NCBI GenBank assembly: GCA_934675225.1
Contig: CAKUQA010000004.1
Span: 1 to 15,967, forward strand
Origin: an uncultured Candidatus Melainabacteria bacterium
GTDB lineage: Bacteria > Cyanobacteriota > Vampirovibrionia > Gastranaerophilales > Gastranaerophilaceae
DNA: 15,967 bases
Reading direction: 5' to 3'
The translations under genes were made by a program, and so were the position numbers. The notes under the pieces were generated by a model, which was given only the letters and a program-made list of their open reading frames with translations, was not told the DNA's origin and did no database searches. Shown here in pieces: positions 1 to 7,033 of the stretch (position 1 is the first letter of the stretch; each line of letters opens with the position of its first letter).

Positions 1-500
1 ACATCATTGTCTACTTCGTCTTTTTTATCTGTTTCATCAACTTCTTCATTTTCGTCAGTTTTATCTGTTTGAGCAACAACTGCATCTTCTAATGAGCTTG
101 GTTTTTCCGAAGCTGCAGAAGCGTTAGTAGATATTTTACTCATTAATTCCGGTAACGAAGATGCTACAACAGTTTTTCCGTCTTTATCATAAGTAAATTG
201 TAAAGTTCCGTCAGATGTTTGTGAGACAGAGTAACCGTTTGCAGCAGTAAAACCTAAACGTGTCATATAATTTTGGAATGTAGCTAGACTGTTATTTGTA
301 TTATTAGCAGTACCGCCAGCACCTTCTTGAGAAGTTGTGTTTGTAAAATTGTAGTATGGCATAAATCCTGTATTAGAATATGGAAGTATTGAATTAGGAT
401 ATGAATATCCTCCGAAATTCATAGTTGGTGAAAAATTCATAAATCCACTTTGCATTATTGCAAATAAATATGGGTTAATACTATTGTTACAGTTGCACAT
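1..500 (-). CDS. Asn-rich hypothetical protein with N-terminal CxC motif (3' end beyond window)
   Basis: Open reading frame running off the left edge; 166 codons are visible from ATG at 500. An AAGGAG ribosome site (512-507) lies 6 nt before the ATG, which fixes the start. The protein begins MCNCNNSINPY. Residues 8 to about 60 are rich in Asn, Phe, Tyr, Met and Pro, without a classical signal peptide. A segment with YDKDGKTVVASSLPELM follows at about residues 115-131, and the visible part ends in an acidic Glu/Asp/Lys stretch. The family is not recognised. The Cys-x-Cys-Asn-Asn motif recurs in the next gene upstream (580-822), and a similar GCGC motif lies in the EF-hand protein at 8967-10025, so the three may be related surface or structural proteins (inference). 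Full length and C-terminal content cannot be seen. Confidence 0.8.
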   Translation of the reverse strand, partial: MCNCNNSINPYLFAIMQSGFMNFSPTMNFGGYSYPNSILPYSNTGFMPYYNFTNTTSQEGAGGTANNTNNSLATFQNYMTRLGFTAANGYSVSQTSDGTLQFTYDKDGKTVVASSLPELMSKISTNASAASEKPSSLEDAVVAQTDKTDENEEVDETDKKDEVDND

Positions 501-547
501 ACATTTCTCCTTAAGTTTTTCAACTCTTTTTTTTAGAAGGTTAGTTT

Positions 548-553
548 ATTATA
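548..553 (-). promoter_or_regulatory. Candidate -10 box for the Asn-rich gene at 1-500
   Basis: The minus strand reads TATAAT at 553-548, 47 nt before the ATG at 500, in the 79-nt gap between two Asn-rich genes. No good -35 hexamer is visible, so this is a match to the consensus only. It suggests that the gene can be transcribed separately from its upstream neighbour. Confidence 0.35.
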
Positions 554-579
554 CTTCTCGCTCACTATTTTGTTGTATT

Positions 580-822
580 TTAATTTTTATTAATCATGGA
601 ATTAAGCATCATAAGTCCGAATAAATTATTCATATTATTATTGCAGTTGCAGTTTCTCATTTGGTAATTTTTACATCCCATACCAAATGTCGGGTTACTG
701 AACATTGAAAATGACGACATCATTGGCGGACCAAAGAAGTTGTTATTCACAATTGTTCTGTTGCTGCTACTTCCCCAGAATGTTCTGGGACCATGAAGAT
801 ATGTGTAAAATGATTCGAACAT
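580..822 (-). CDS. Small Asn/Met/Phe-rich hypothetical protein (80 aa)
   Basis: Complete 80-residue frame with a GGAG ribosome site 8 nt before ATG (822), which supports it as a real gene despite its odd composition. The protein is rich in Asn, Met, Phe, Ser and Gly, with NNNFFGPPMM near residue 27 and CNCNNNMNN at 58-66. Its cysteines are C50, C58 and C60. There is no signal peptide or catalytic motif, and the family is not recognised. The Cys-x-Cys-Asn-Asn motif matches the start of the gene immediately downstream (1-500). Its upstream region carries a 40-nt element almost identical to that in front of the EF-hand gene at 8967-10025. A structural or surface role is only inferred from composition and this shared control region. 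Confidence 0.7.
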   Translation of the reverse strand: MFESFYTYLHGPRTFWGSSSNRTIVNNNFFGPPMMSSFSMFSNPTFGMGCKNYQMRNCNCNNNMNNLFGLMMLNSMINKN

Positions 823-837
823 ATTACATTCTCCGTT

Positions 838-877
838 CTTATATATATAAAGTATATAATTATTAGATAATTGCTAA
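838..877 (-). repeat. 40-nt upstream element, copy 1 (shared promoter region)
   Basis: On the minus strand this runs from TTAGCAATTA to TATATATATAAG and ends 15 nt before the ATG of the 80-residue gene. It matches 10045-10084 at 37 of 40 positions, in the same orientation and a similar place relative to the downstream gene. It contains TATA-type hexamers able to serve as a -10. A TTTGTTAA box (plus reading) lies farther upstream at 899-906. It is best read as a duplicated promoter or operator shared by two genes. Confidence 0.65.
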
Positions 878-926
878 TATTATTCCCAGTTCTTAATATT
901 TGTTAACATAAACATTAAAATTATGA

Positions 927-1430
927 TTAAATATCTAAACTACTAAATAGTGTTAATGAGGTTACTTCTTTCAATTTCGGGTAATTTTCGATTTTATTTG
1001 TTTTAACAAAATCTATAGCTTCATTTCTTGCCATTTCTAAAATTTTTGCATCTCTAACAATATCAGAAATAATTAAATCAGGTAAACCACTTTGGCGAGT
1101 TCCTAAAAATTCTCCCGGACCTCTTAATTGCAAATCTTTTTCAGCAATAATAAAACCATCATTTGTCTGTGTCATTATATTCAAACGTTCTTTTGTTTCT
1201 TGCGATTTTGTAGATGTATGCAAGATACAATATGATTGGAGACTATTTCTACCAACACGACCTCTTAGCTGGTGAAGTTGTGACAAGCCAAATCTTTCTG
1301 CATTTTCAATAAGCATTACAGTTGAATTTGGAACATCTACGCCAACTTCAACAACAGTTGTTGAGACAAGAATGTCATATTTTTTGTTTTTAAAATCTTT
1401 GTTCTTTTTCATCATTTTTAAGTTTTCCAT
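927..1430 (-). CDS. recG: RecG helicase, C-terminal piece (frame-broken)
   Basis: Encodes the last part of the ATP-dependent DNA helicase RecG, which remodels stalled replication forks and Holliday junctions. Visible are the second RecA-like domain motifs: VSTTVVEVGVDVPN, then ERFGLSQLHQLRGRVGR (motif VI with its arginine finger), and the end region with LRGPGEFLGTRQSG. The frame opens at an internal ATG (1430), but the first 11 residues do not look like RecG. Family-like sequence begins at DFKNKKYDILV. The N-terminal piece lies in another frame at 1390-3309 and overlaps by 41 nt. No Shine-Dalgarno site precedes ATG 1430, so independent translation is doubtful. This is most likely the 3' half of a disrupted gene; a sequence or assembly error is the alternative. 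Confidence 0.85.
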   Translation of the reverse strand: MENLKMMKKNKDFKNKKYDILVSTTVVEVGVDVPNSTVMLIENAERFGLSQLHQLRGRVGRNSLQSYCILHTSTKSQETKERLNIMTQTNDGFIIAEKDLQLRGPGEFLGTRQSGLPDLIISDIVRDAKILEMARNEAIDFVKTNKIENYPKLKEVTSLTLFSSLDI

Positions 1431-3309
1431 GAAGAAGTCCGATTTTAAATTGTGGAAAAACTTCGTTTTGCAGGCGTTCAGCTTCTATTGTTGCGGCTTT
1501 TGCAGATAAAGTTTCGCTTTCTTCAATCAATGGATAAACAACGTATGCTTGTCGTCCTGCTTCAATTTCTGATTGAATAAGTTCATAAACGCCTCTATGG
1601 GAGGTTACAAGTGATGTTTTTATTGGTTTTCGACCTTTTGGTAGTTCATCAATAATGGTTAAATCTAAATCTCCATGCACAGTTAAAGCTAGAGTTCTTG
1701 GAATTGGAGTGGCTGTCATTGTCAAAATTTGAGGATTTTGAGATTTCTTTTTCAAAACGTTTCTTTGTTTTACGCCAAATCTGTGTTGTTCGTCGACAAC
1801 AATTGTTCCGAGATTGTTAAAATCAACATCATCCTGAATGAGTGCATGTGTGCCTACTGCAATATTCATTTGTCCGTTGCGTAAATCTGTTCTGAATTTT
1901 TCTCTAACTTTTTTGCCTTGGCTGCCTAAAAAGAGTCCGACACTTATTCCCATTGGAGTTAACCATTGTTGCAAATTGTTGTAATGCTGTTGTGCAAGAA
2001 TTTCTGTCGGTGCCATTAGTGCGCCCTGATAACCGTTTTCTACTCCGGCAAGTAACATAATAGTGGCTACTACAGTTTTTCCACTACCTACATCACCTTG
2101 TAAAAGCCTTGCCATCGGTACATCCGAATTTAAATCGTTTAATATTTCATTAACAGCTCGTTTTTGCGCTCCTGTTAGTTCAAATGGCAAATTGTCAATA
2201 AATTGTCTTACTAATCCTTTTTCTTTTATTTTTAAAGCAAGTGCGGAATGTGTATGCGCATTTTGTTCTCTTAGTCGAACTAATTTTAATTGTATTAAAA
2301 AAAGTTCTTCAAAAATTAATGAAAATCTTGCCTGCTCTAATAATTCTTGACTTTCAGGAAAATGAATTTGTTCAACAGCAATTCTTTTATCTAAAATTCC
2401 ATACTTTTCTCTTATAAAATCAGGAATTACATTTTCTATTTCGTTTTTATATTTTTGAATTGCATTGAAAATAGCGCGTCTTAAAACCTTAATGCTTAAA
2501 TCTTCACAAACAGTATAGATTGGAACTATTCTTGCAATATTTAAGTTTGAGTTTTTATCCTCAAGAAATTCGCCGGTCATAATAGAATATGTCGGTTTAT
2601 CAAATGTTAACTTTCCATCATAGTTGTTGCGTTTAACTTTTCCGGAAAGCATAATTCCTGCATTAACAGGAAATTGAGCTTTTGTCCTTTCTAACATAAA
2701 CCTGTTTGACTTGGCTTGGAAAAAGCTTAAATCTATTCTTCCGCTTTCATCCGCTACCGTAACTTTTACAACAGAAAGTTTTTTTTGAGTATTAAACGCT
2801 GAAACTGATTTTATATAGCCGAAAACTGTAGTTGTTTCTCCTTCTTTGAGCTCTCTAATAAGTGTTCTTGAGGAGTAGTCAATATGTTTTTTTGGTAAAT
2901 ATAGCATTAAGTCTTGAATAGTATATATGCCGAGTTTATTCAGTTTGTAGGCGACTTTAGGCCCAACTCCTTTTAGATACATAATATCTGTATCTTTTGC
3001 GGATTTTAGATTTTCGTGATTTGATTGACTTTGAGCGATTTCACTATTTTTAGGTTTTGTTTCAGAAGAAAGAACTCGAATAAGATTGTCTATACTCTTT
3101 CTTCTTTCATTTAACCCTGCAAATGGGTAATGTTCAAAAGCTTCAGCAATAACAGCCCATTTGGGATTTTTTTTAGAAAGTTTATAATATTTTTTAGCTT
3201 CGTTTTTTATGAAATTAGAAAAAGTTTGACTTTTTCCATGTATGTCAATATATTTGTATTGAATTTCAATTTCTATAGCTTTTTTGAGTTGCTCAATATT
3301 GTCAATCAT
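1390..3309 (-). CDS. recG: RecG helicase, N-terminal piece (frame-broken)
   Basis: First 637 residues of RecG, followed by two out-of-frame residues and a stop. Order: an N-terminal helical extension (about 1-100), seen in longer RecG forms; the wedge/OB region from YLKGVGPKVAYKL (111-123) through about 250; then the helicase core with Walker A GDVGSGKT (405-412), DEQH (506-509) and TATP (532-535). The piece ends at LLHGKLKNDEKEQ, where motif V should follow. It therefore lacks the second half of helicase domain 2 and would not be a working helicase alone. The rest is encoded in a shifted frame at 927-1430. The start codon follows the prepilin stop by 36 nt on the same strand. It has no Shine-Dalgarno site, but a -10-like box lies 6 nt upstream, so a leaderless transcript is possible. 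Confidence 0.9.
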   Translation of the reverse strand: MIDNIEQLKKAIEIEIQYKYIDIHGKSQTFSNFIKNEAKKYYKLSKKNPKWAVIAEAFEHYPFAGLNERRKSIDNLIRVLSSETKPKNSEIAQSQSNHENLKSAKDTDIMYLKGVGPKVAYKLNKLGIYTIQDLMLYLPKKHIDYSSRTLIRELKEGETTTVFGYIKSVSAFNTQKKLSVVKVTVADESGRIDLSFFQAKSNRFMLERTKAQFPVNAGIMLSGKVKRNNYDGKLTFDKPTYSIMTGEFLEDKNSNLNIARIVPIYTVCEDLSIKVLRRAIFNAIQKYKNEIENVIPDFIREKYGILDKRIAVEQIHFPESQELLEQARFSLIFEELFLIQLKLVRLREQNAHTHSALALKIKEKGLVRQFIDNLPFELTGAQKRAVNEILNDLNSDVPMARLLQGDVGSGKTVVATIMLLAGVENGYQGALMAPTEILAQQHYNNLQQWLTPMGISVGLFLGSQGKKVREKFRTDLRNGQMNIAVGTHALIQDDVDFNNLGTIVVDEQHRFGVKQRNVLKKKSQNPQILTMTATPIPRTLALTVHGDLDLTIIDELPKGRKPIKTSLVTSHRGVYELIQSEIEAGRQAYVVYPLIEESETLSAKAATIEAERLQNEVFPQFKIGLLHGKLKNDEKEQRF

Positions 3310-3315
3310 AGAAAT

Positions 3316-3324
3316 ATTTTAGCA
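3316..3324 (-). promoter_or_regulatory. Candidate extended -10 for a leaderless recG transcript
   Basis: The minus strand reads TGCTAAAAT at 3324-3316, a TGn-extended -10 (TAAAAT), exactly 6 nt before ATG 3309. Transcription would start at or next to the A of ATG. No Shine-Dalgarno sequence is present. The -35 region is poor, which an extended -10 can offset. Confidence 0.4.
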
Positions 3325-3345
3325 CGAAATACTATTACTTTTTGT

Positions 3346-4080
3346 TTAATTACATTTAAATTTGCCTGACCAACTCAAATCGTCACAGTGTAAATAATCT
3401 TGATTTTCTTTTAGTATAACCCAAGCTGCACATTCATATCCGGTACCGTTTTTACGACAACTTGTTTGCTTCAAAGGTACTTTCATAATAGTTGATAGAC
3501 CATACATAACTATTTTATCTTTAGTGTAAGAGAATAAAAACATATCTTTGCCTATTACATTTGGTCTTTTATGTCCGTTTATGTCGACCCAAATTTCCCC
3601 ACAAGCATTATTTTCTTCACACATTTCTGGTTCATAACCTTCAAAAGCAATTGACATACCATCTGCTAGAATTAATTTGTAATATCCGTTATTATCATTT
3701 TCAAAATCTCGGTCTGTTCCCCCGTTTAAACGGCTGTATTCAGAAACGAAACAACCTTCAGATTTAAAACCACAATCTTTAGTTACGTTGAGTTGTTTTA
3801 TGATGTTTACAGGTGTATATCTATAATACATTTCTGTGTCACCATTATCTTTATTTTTTTCAAAAGAATAAATATCCCAAACATCTGCAGGTCCATTTTC
3901 ATTTACAGCAGAAGCCATAGCTTGTGATAAGATACTATATGCCTTTTTTAGTTTAGTTACATTAGCTTTTTCTTGATAATTCTGTATTAATGAAGGTAAA
4001 GTTAATGCTGCAACAACTCCAATAATGCCAAGTGTAACCAAAACTTCTGCAAGTGTGAATCCTTTAGTTTGTGTATGCAA
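3346..4080 (-). CDS. Type IV prepilin-like protein with N-terminal methylation motif
   Basis: Secreted pseudopilin or pilin-like protein. The leader ends in Lys-Gly, followed by FTLAEVLVTLGIIGVVAAL, the prepilin peptidase cleavage and methylation motif with Glu at mature position 5. This hydrophobic helix would anchor the protein in the inner membrane before assembly. The globular part has eight cysteines as four close pairs (CGFKSEGC, CEENNAC, CRKNGTGYEC, and a final pair in the last 15 residues), suggesting disulfides. The frame extends to a TTG at 4095, with an ATG at 4086, but the only ribosome site, GGGAG (4093-4089), sits 8 nt before a TTG at 4080. That gives a 244-residue protein with a seven-residue leader; the ATG would be only 2 nt from the site. 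It is divergent from an XRE regulator. Whether it forms a pilus or a secretion pseudopilus cannot be told. Confidence 0.88.
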   Translation of the reverse strand: MHTQTKGFTLAEVLVTLGIIGVVAALTLPSLIQNYQEKANVTKLKKAYSILSQAMASAVNENGPADVWDIYSFEKNKDNGDTEMYYRYTPVNIIKQLNVTKDCGFKSEGCFVSEYSRLNGGTDRDFENDNNGYYKLILADGMSIAFEGYEPEMCEENNACGEIWVDINGHKRPNVIGKDMFLFSYTKDKIVMYGLSTIMKVPLKQTSCRKNGTGYECAAWVILKENQDYLHCDDLSWSGKFKCN

Positions 4081-4119
4081 AATCATATCTCCCAATAGTT
4101 TTAATAATATAAATATGGT

Positions 4120-4149
4120 CTATATAACGCCCATAACGCTATTATATAG
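4120..4149. promoter_or_regulatory. Candidate operator between divergent prepilin and XRE genes
   Basis: A perfect inverted repeat CTATATAA (4120-4127) and TTATATAG (4142-4149) is spaced by 14 nt. Inside and overlapping it are two direct ATAACGC copies (4124-4130 and 4133-4139), 9 nt apart. It lies midway between two divergent starts, as expected for a site bound by the adjacent XRE repressor. A TATAAT at 4159-4164 could be the -10 of the XRE gene. Binding is inferred, not shown. Confidence 0.5.
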
Positions 4150-4189
4150 TATTGTTGTTATAATGTCAAGATGTTAATATAGCAACATT

Positions 4190-4423
4190 ATGACTAAGAT
4201 ATCAACATTGGCTAAAAAGTTTGCGCTTCGTATTAAGTTTGAAAGAGTAAAACGAAGATATTCTCAAGAGAAATTGGCTGAGTTGGCGGGTATAGGACGT
4301 TCTACGTTAACTCAAATTGAGGCTCAAACATCTTCCCCAACTCTTGATGTTGTTGAAAAATTGGCAAATGCTTTAGGGTATGAGCCTTATGAGTTGTTAA
4401 TATTTAAAAATTTAGAAATATGA
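4190..4423 (+). CDS. XRE-family helix-turn-helix transcriptional regulator (77 aa)
   Basis: A minimal Cro/C1-type DNA-binding protein. The helix-turn-helix spans about residues 24-62, with SQEKLAELAGIGRSTLTQIE (25-44) giving helix 2, the turn and the recognition helix, followed by SPTLDVVEKLANALG. There is no effector or oligomerisation domain beyond this, so it probably acts as a simple dimeric repressor or activator. No clear Shine-Dalgarno site precedes the ATG; a TAATGT/ACATTA inverted repeat (4161-4166, 4185-4190) runs into the start codon. The divergent prepilin gene and the repeat between them suggest autoregulation and control of the prepilin. Its stop lies 1 nt from the stop of the convergent cyclase gene. 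Confidence 0.85.
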   Translation: MTKISTLAKKFALRIKFERVKRRYSQEKLAELAGIGRSTLTQIEAQTSSPTLDVVEKLANALGYEPYELLIFKNLEI

Positions 4424-4424
4424 T

Positions 4425-6368
4425 TTATTCACTTAGTCTTAAGACTTCGTAAATATTCATTTTTTTTGCTTTTCCACGAATTGTAACGTCTGCGATTTTT
4501 ATAACATCTACAATATCAGCAACGCAAGAATAGGTTGAGTTGCTAATTAGCATATTAGTTTTATAAACTTTATTATAGCTTTCTATTCTGCTTGCTAGAT
4601 TTACCATATCCCCAATTACAGTATATTCTAAACGTTTTTCAGAACCGATATTACCTACAAAAGCTTCGCCGGTGTTAATTCCGATACCAATTTCAATTTT
4701 TGGCTTCCCCTCTTTTAACCATTTATCTTGCAATTGATCAACTTTTTTAAGCATAGCACAAGCGCATCTTACAGCGTTTTGCGGGTGGTTTATGTCTTGA
4801 ATAGGTTCTCCAAATATAGCCATAACCGCATCACCGATAAATTTATTTATAACTCCGTTGTATTTCGTTATTATTGGTTCTATTTCAGAAAAATATTCAT
4901 TTAATATTATTGAAACTTCCTCTGCGGTCATTTTTTCACTCATACTTGTAAATCCTCGAATATCAGCAAAAAGAACAGTAACATTGGCTTTTTTGCCACC
5001 AAGTTTAATGTCATCAATATTTTGAACAACATTTTTCATGATATCTTGAGAAAGGTATTTACCCATAGCATTTTTTATTTTTTCTTTATTTCTGCCTTCC
5101 AAAATAAACTTATATGAATATCCGAAGATTGCAGTACTTAATTGAACTGCTAGAGGAGTTATTACATTTGGGGCAAAACCATTTTTGTAACAAATAATTG
5201 TAAAAATAAAATATAATAAGCCAATTCCGGCTAATGACAATATGGATTTAAATATGCTAAGTTTACTTATCAGTATAAATGATATTATGGTTAAAACAAT
5301 TATTGTTAGTACATCTTGCAGGAATGATGATGCTTTTATAAATTCATTGTTAATAAGGTTATCTAAATATGTAGCCTGAATGTCTACTCCGGGATGTTTT
5401 TGAAGAATTGGAGTTGGTAGAGCATCTTCTAACGCTAATCCTGCACCTTTGGCGTTTGCACCAACAAACACGATTTTATTTGTAAATTCAGAAGGAGAAA
5501 TAATAGGTTTTTCACCTCTTTTAATTTTATCGTAAGAGTCAATAATATCTATTGCAGAATACTTTTTATGTGTATATTCTGAATTTGGAAATCTTCTATA
5601 AAATCTTGTAAAATTTTGCATACCAATAGGAGTTGAGTCAGATTTTATATTTAATTTGGTTTTATTTATAAATATATTGTTGTCACTAACTGTTATTTCA
5701 TTAGTGTTATTCATAAGAAGATACATTCTTAATGAAAGTGATGGGTAATTAGTATTTCTCATTTTAACTAATGTGTCAGTTCTTCTCAGATATCCGTCAT
5801 AATCCTGATTTACATTGACAGAACCAACATATTTAACTGCGTTGAAATATGCATCCGGAAATGTTGAAATACTATTATAAATTGGTGGGTAAGTGTACTT
5901 TCTATTATCATTAATCTTAATTTTAAATTTGTTATTGAATTTATTTATATAATTATCATCATCAGTATTTTCCGCGAGAGGACTAAAACCGACTACAAGA
6001 TTATCAATTTTACTGAGTGTTTTAAATAATATTTTGTCACTCGGTTTGTTATCAGTGGAGGATAATATTGCATCATAACCAATTATTTGAGGTTTTGCGT
6101 AAGTATTTAAGTATTCAAATATTTTTGAATACAAATCTCTACTCCAAGGCCACCTGTAGCGTTCAATTGACTTGTCGTCAATTACAATAACAGCAATTTG
6201 TGATGAGCCGTTTTTATTCGCTGTAAAATTTTGAACCATTAAATTGTATATTTTAGGTTCAAACGCATACCACGATACAAGAATTAAAATTATAGAAAAA
6301 AGTGTATGCAATAATATTGAATATATAAAAAAAACTTTTGATTTAATAATTGTTCTAAGATTTGCCAT
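4425..6368 (-). CDS. CHASE2-domain membrane adenylate cyclase (class III)
   Basis: Predicted membrane receptor that makes cyclic AMP from ATP. An N-terminal membrane helix (about 12-35) precedes an extracytoplasmic CHASE2 sensor (about 40-340) with IAVIVIDDKSI and RYRWPWSRDLY near its start. Three hydrophobic segments (about 350-425) lead to a cytoplasmic cyclase domain (about 460-640). Visible catalytic residues are metal-binding D469 (FADIRGF) and D513 (IGDAVMAIFG), substrate-selecting K509 and T583 (the adenylate rather than guanylate pattern), and transition-state N590 and R594 (VNLASRIE). All key residues are present, so it should be active. The start at ATG 6368 has a weak GGGGA site 5 nt upstream. 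It is divergent from the sugar-acid operon, with overlapping promoter regions. The ligand is unknown; CHASE2 proteins sense unidentified extracellular signals. Confidence 0.93.
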   Translation of the reverse strand: MANLRTIIKSKVFFIYSILLHTLFSIILILVSWYAFEPKIYNLMVQNFTANKNGSSQIAVIVIDDKSIERYRWPWSRDLYSKIFEYLNTYAKPQIIGYDAILSSTDNKPSDKILFKTLSKIDNLVVGFSPLAENTDDDNYINKFNNKFKIKINDNRKYTYPPIYNSISTFPDAYFNAVKYVGSVNVNQDYDGYLRRTDTLVKMRNTNYPSLSLRMYLLMNNTNEITVSDNNIFINKTKLNIKSDSTPIGMQNFTRFYRRFPNSEYTHKKYSAIDIIDSYDKIKRGEKPIISPSEFTNKIVFVGANAKGAGLALEDALPTPILQKHPGVDIQATYLDNLINNEFIKASSFLQDVLTIIVLTIISFILISKLSIFKSILSLAGIGLLYFIFTIICYKNGFAPNVITPLAVQLSTAIFGYSYKFILEGRNKEKIKNAMGKYLSQDIMKNVVQNIDDIKLGGKKANVTVLFADIRGFTSMSEKMTAEEVSIILNEYFSEIEPIITKYNGVINKFIGDAVMAIFGEPIQDINHPQNAVRCACAMLKKVDQLQDKWLKEGKPKIEIGIGINTGEAFVGNIGSEKRLEYTVIGDMVNLASRIESYNKVYKTNMLISNSTYSCVADIVDVIKIADVTIRGKAKKMNIYEVLRLSE

Positions 6369-6390
6369 ATTTTCCCCAATCTTTATTTTA

Positions 6391-6399
6391 TGATATAAT
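6391..6399 (+). promoter_or_regulatory. Extended -10 promoter of the aldolase-kinase-pyruvyltransferase operon
   Basis: TGATATAAT is a perfect TGn-TATAAT extended -10, 23 nt before the ATG at 6423. No clear -35 is seen. The divergent cyclase gene must use promoter sequence overlapping this one in the 54-nt gap. Confidence 0.55.
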
Positions 6400-6422
6400 A
6401 AATTTTGAAAAAAGGACAGTTT

Positions 6423-7031
6423 ATGAAGGAAAATTTAATTAAAGTTTTATCAAATGAAAAAATATTACCTATACTAAGGAATAGTAATGCTCAAACCGTT
6501 ATCGATTGGGCAAATGCACTGATTGAAGGCGGAGTTAAAATTATTGAAGTTAATGTTCAAAATCCGTCTATTTATAAGGCAATTGAAGAAATTTCTAAAC
6601 ATGCTACTGTATGTGCAGGAGGAATTATTACAGCAACTCAAGCGGAAGCATCTATTGTTTCAGGTGCAAAAATATTATCTTCTCCTATTTTTTCAAAAAA
6701 TCTTGTAAAAATATCTAAAGATAAAGAAATTCCGTATATTGCTGAAACATCGACTGCAAATGAGGCTTATAATGCTTGGAAAGCTCGTATTCCTTTAATA
6801 AAAATTTATCCGATTACAGCTATGGGTGGTCCTATGTATGTAGAGGATTTATTGAGGCCAATGCCATTCTTAAATGTTATGCCATTGGGAGGTGTAAAAC
6901 TTGATGAAGTTAAAACATATATTGATGCCGGCGCAAAATGTGTAGGTGTTGGTAGAGATTTTTATGATGGTTTTTCATTAAGTGAAATTACATCTCGTGC
7001 CAAACGCGTTATTAGTGAGTTGAAGGATTAG
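6423..7031 (+). CDS. KDPG/KDPGal-type class I aldolase
   Basis: Expected to split 2-keto-3-deoxy-6-phospho-sugar acids into pyruvate and glyceraldehyde 3-phosphate through a lysine Schiff base. With ATG 6423 as start it has 202 residues, the usual family length. This start has AAAGGA 6 nt upstream, while a TTG at 6405 in frame has none. E42 (IEVNVQNP) and K127 (LIKIYPITAMGGP) match the catalytic Glu and Lys; the phosphate loop is PLGGVK and GVGRDFYDG. The Arg that follows EVTL in E. coli Eda is Gln here (Q46). The wording around E42 and K127 is closer, from memory, to DgoA (2-keto-3-deoxy-6-phosphogalactonate aldolase). It is the first gene of an operon, 2 nt before the sugar kinase. Exact substrate, gluconate- or galactonate-derived, is open. 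Confidence 0.85.
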   Translation: MKENLIKVLSNEKILPILRNSNAQTVIDWANALIEGGVKIIEVNVQNPSIYKAIEEISKHATVCAGGIITATQAEASIVSGAKILSSPIFSKNLVKISKDKEIPYIAETSTANEAYNAWKARIPLIKIYPITAMGGPMYVEDLLRPMPFLNVMPLGGVKLDEVKTYIDAGAKCVGVGRDFYDGFSLSEITSRAKRVISELKD

Positions 7032-7033
7032 TA

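Noticed and set aside
838..877. A CRISPR-like or mobile-element repeat.
   Set aside because: There are only two copies, 9 kb apart, each at the same place before a gene, with no spacers, terminal repeats or transposase.
1386..1410. Programmed ribosomal frameshifting in recG.
   Set aside because: A shift would still leave the protein about three residues short in a conserved loop, and no stimulatory structure or internal ribosome site is seen. A deletion explains the data better.
2063..2350. Plus-strand 95-codon frame inside recG.
   Set aside because: It is antisense to the strongly conserved RecG helicase core, has no ribosome site, and its composition mirrors the sense codons.
4435..4446. 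Perfect 12-nt palindrome AGTCTTAAGACT at the end of the cyclase gene.
   Set aside because: It lies inside coding sequence, has no T-run on the cyclase strand, and its short AT-centred form could not make a strong terminator. It may be chance.
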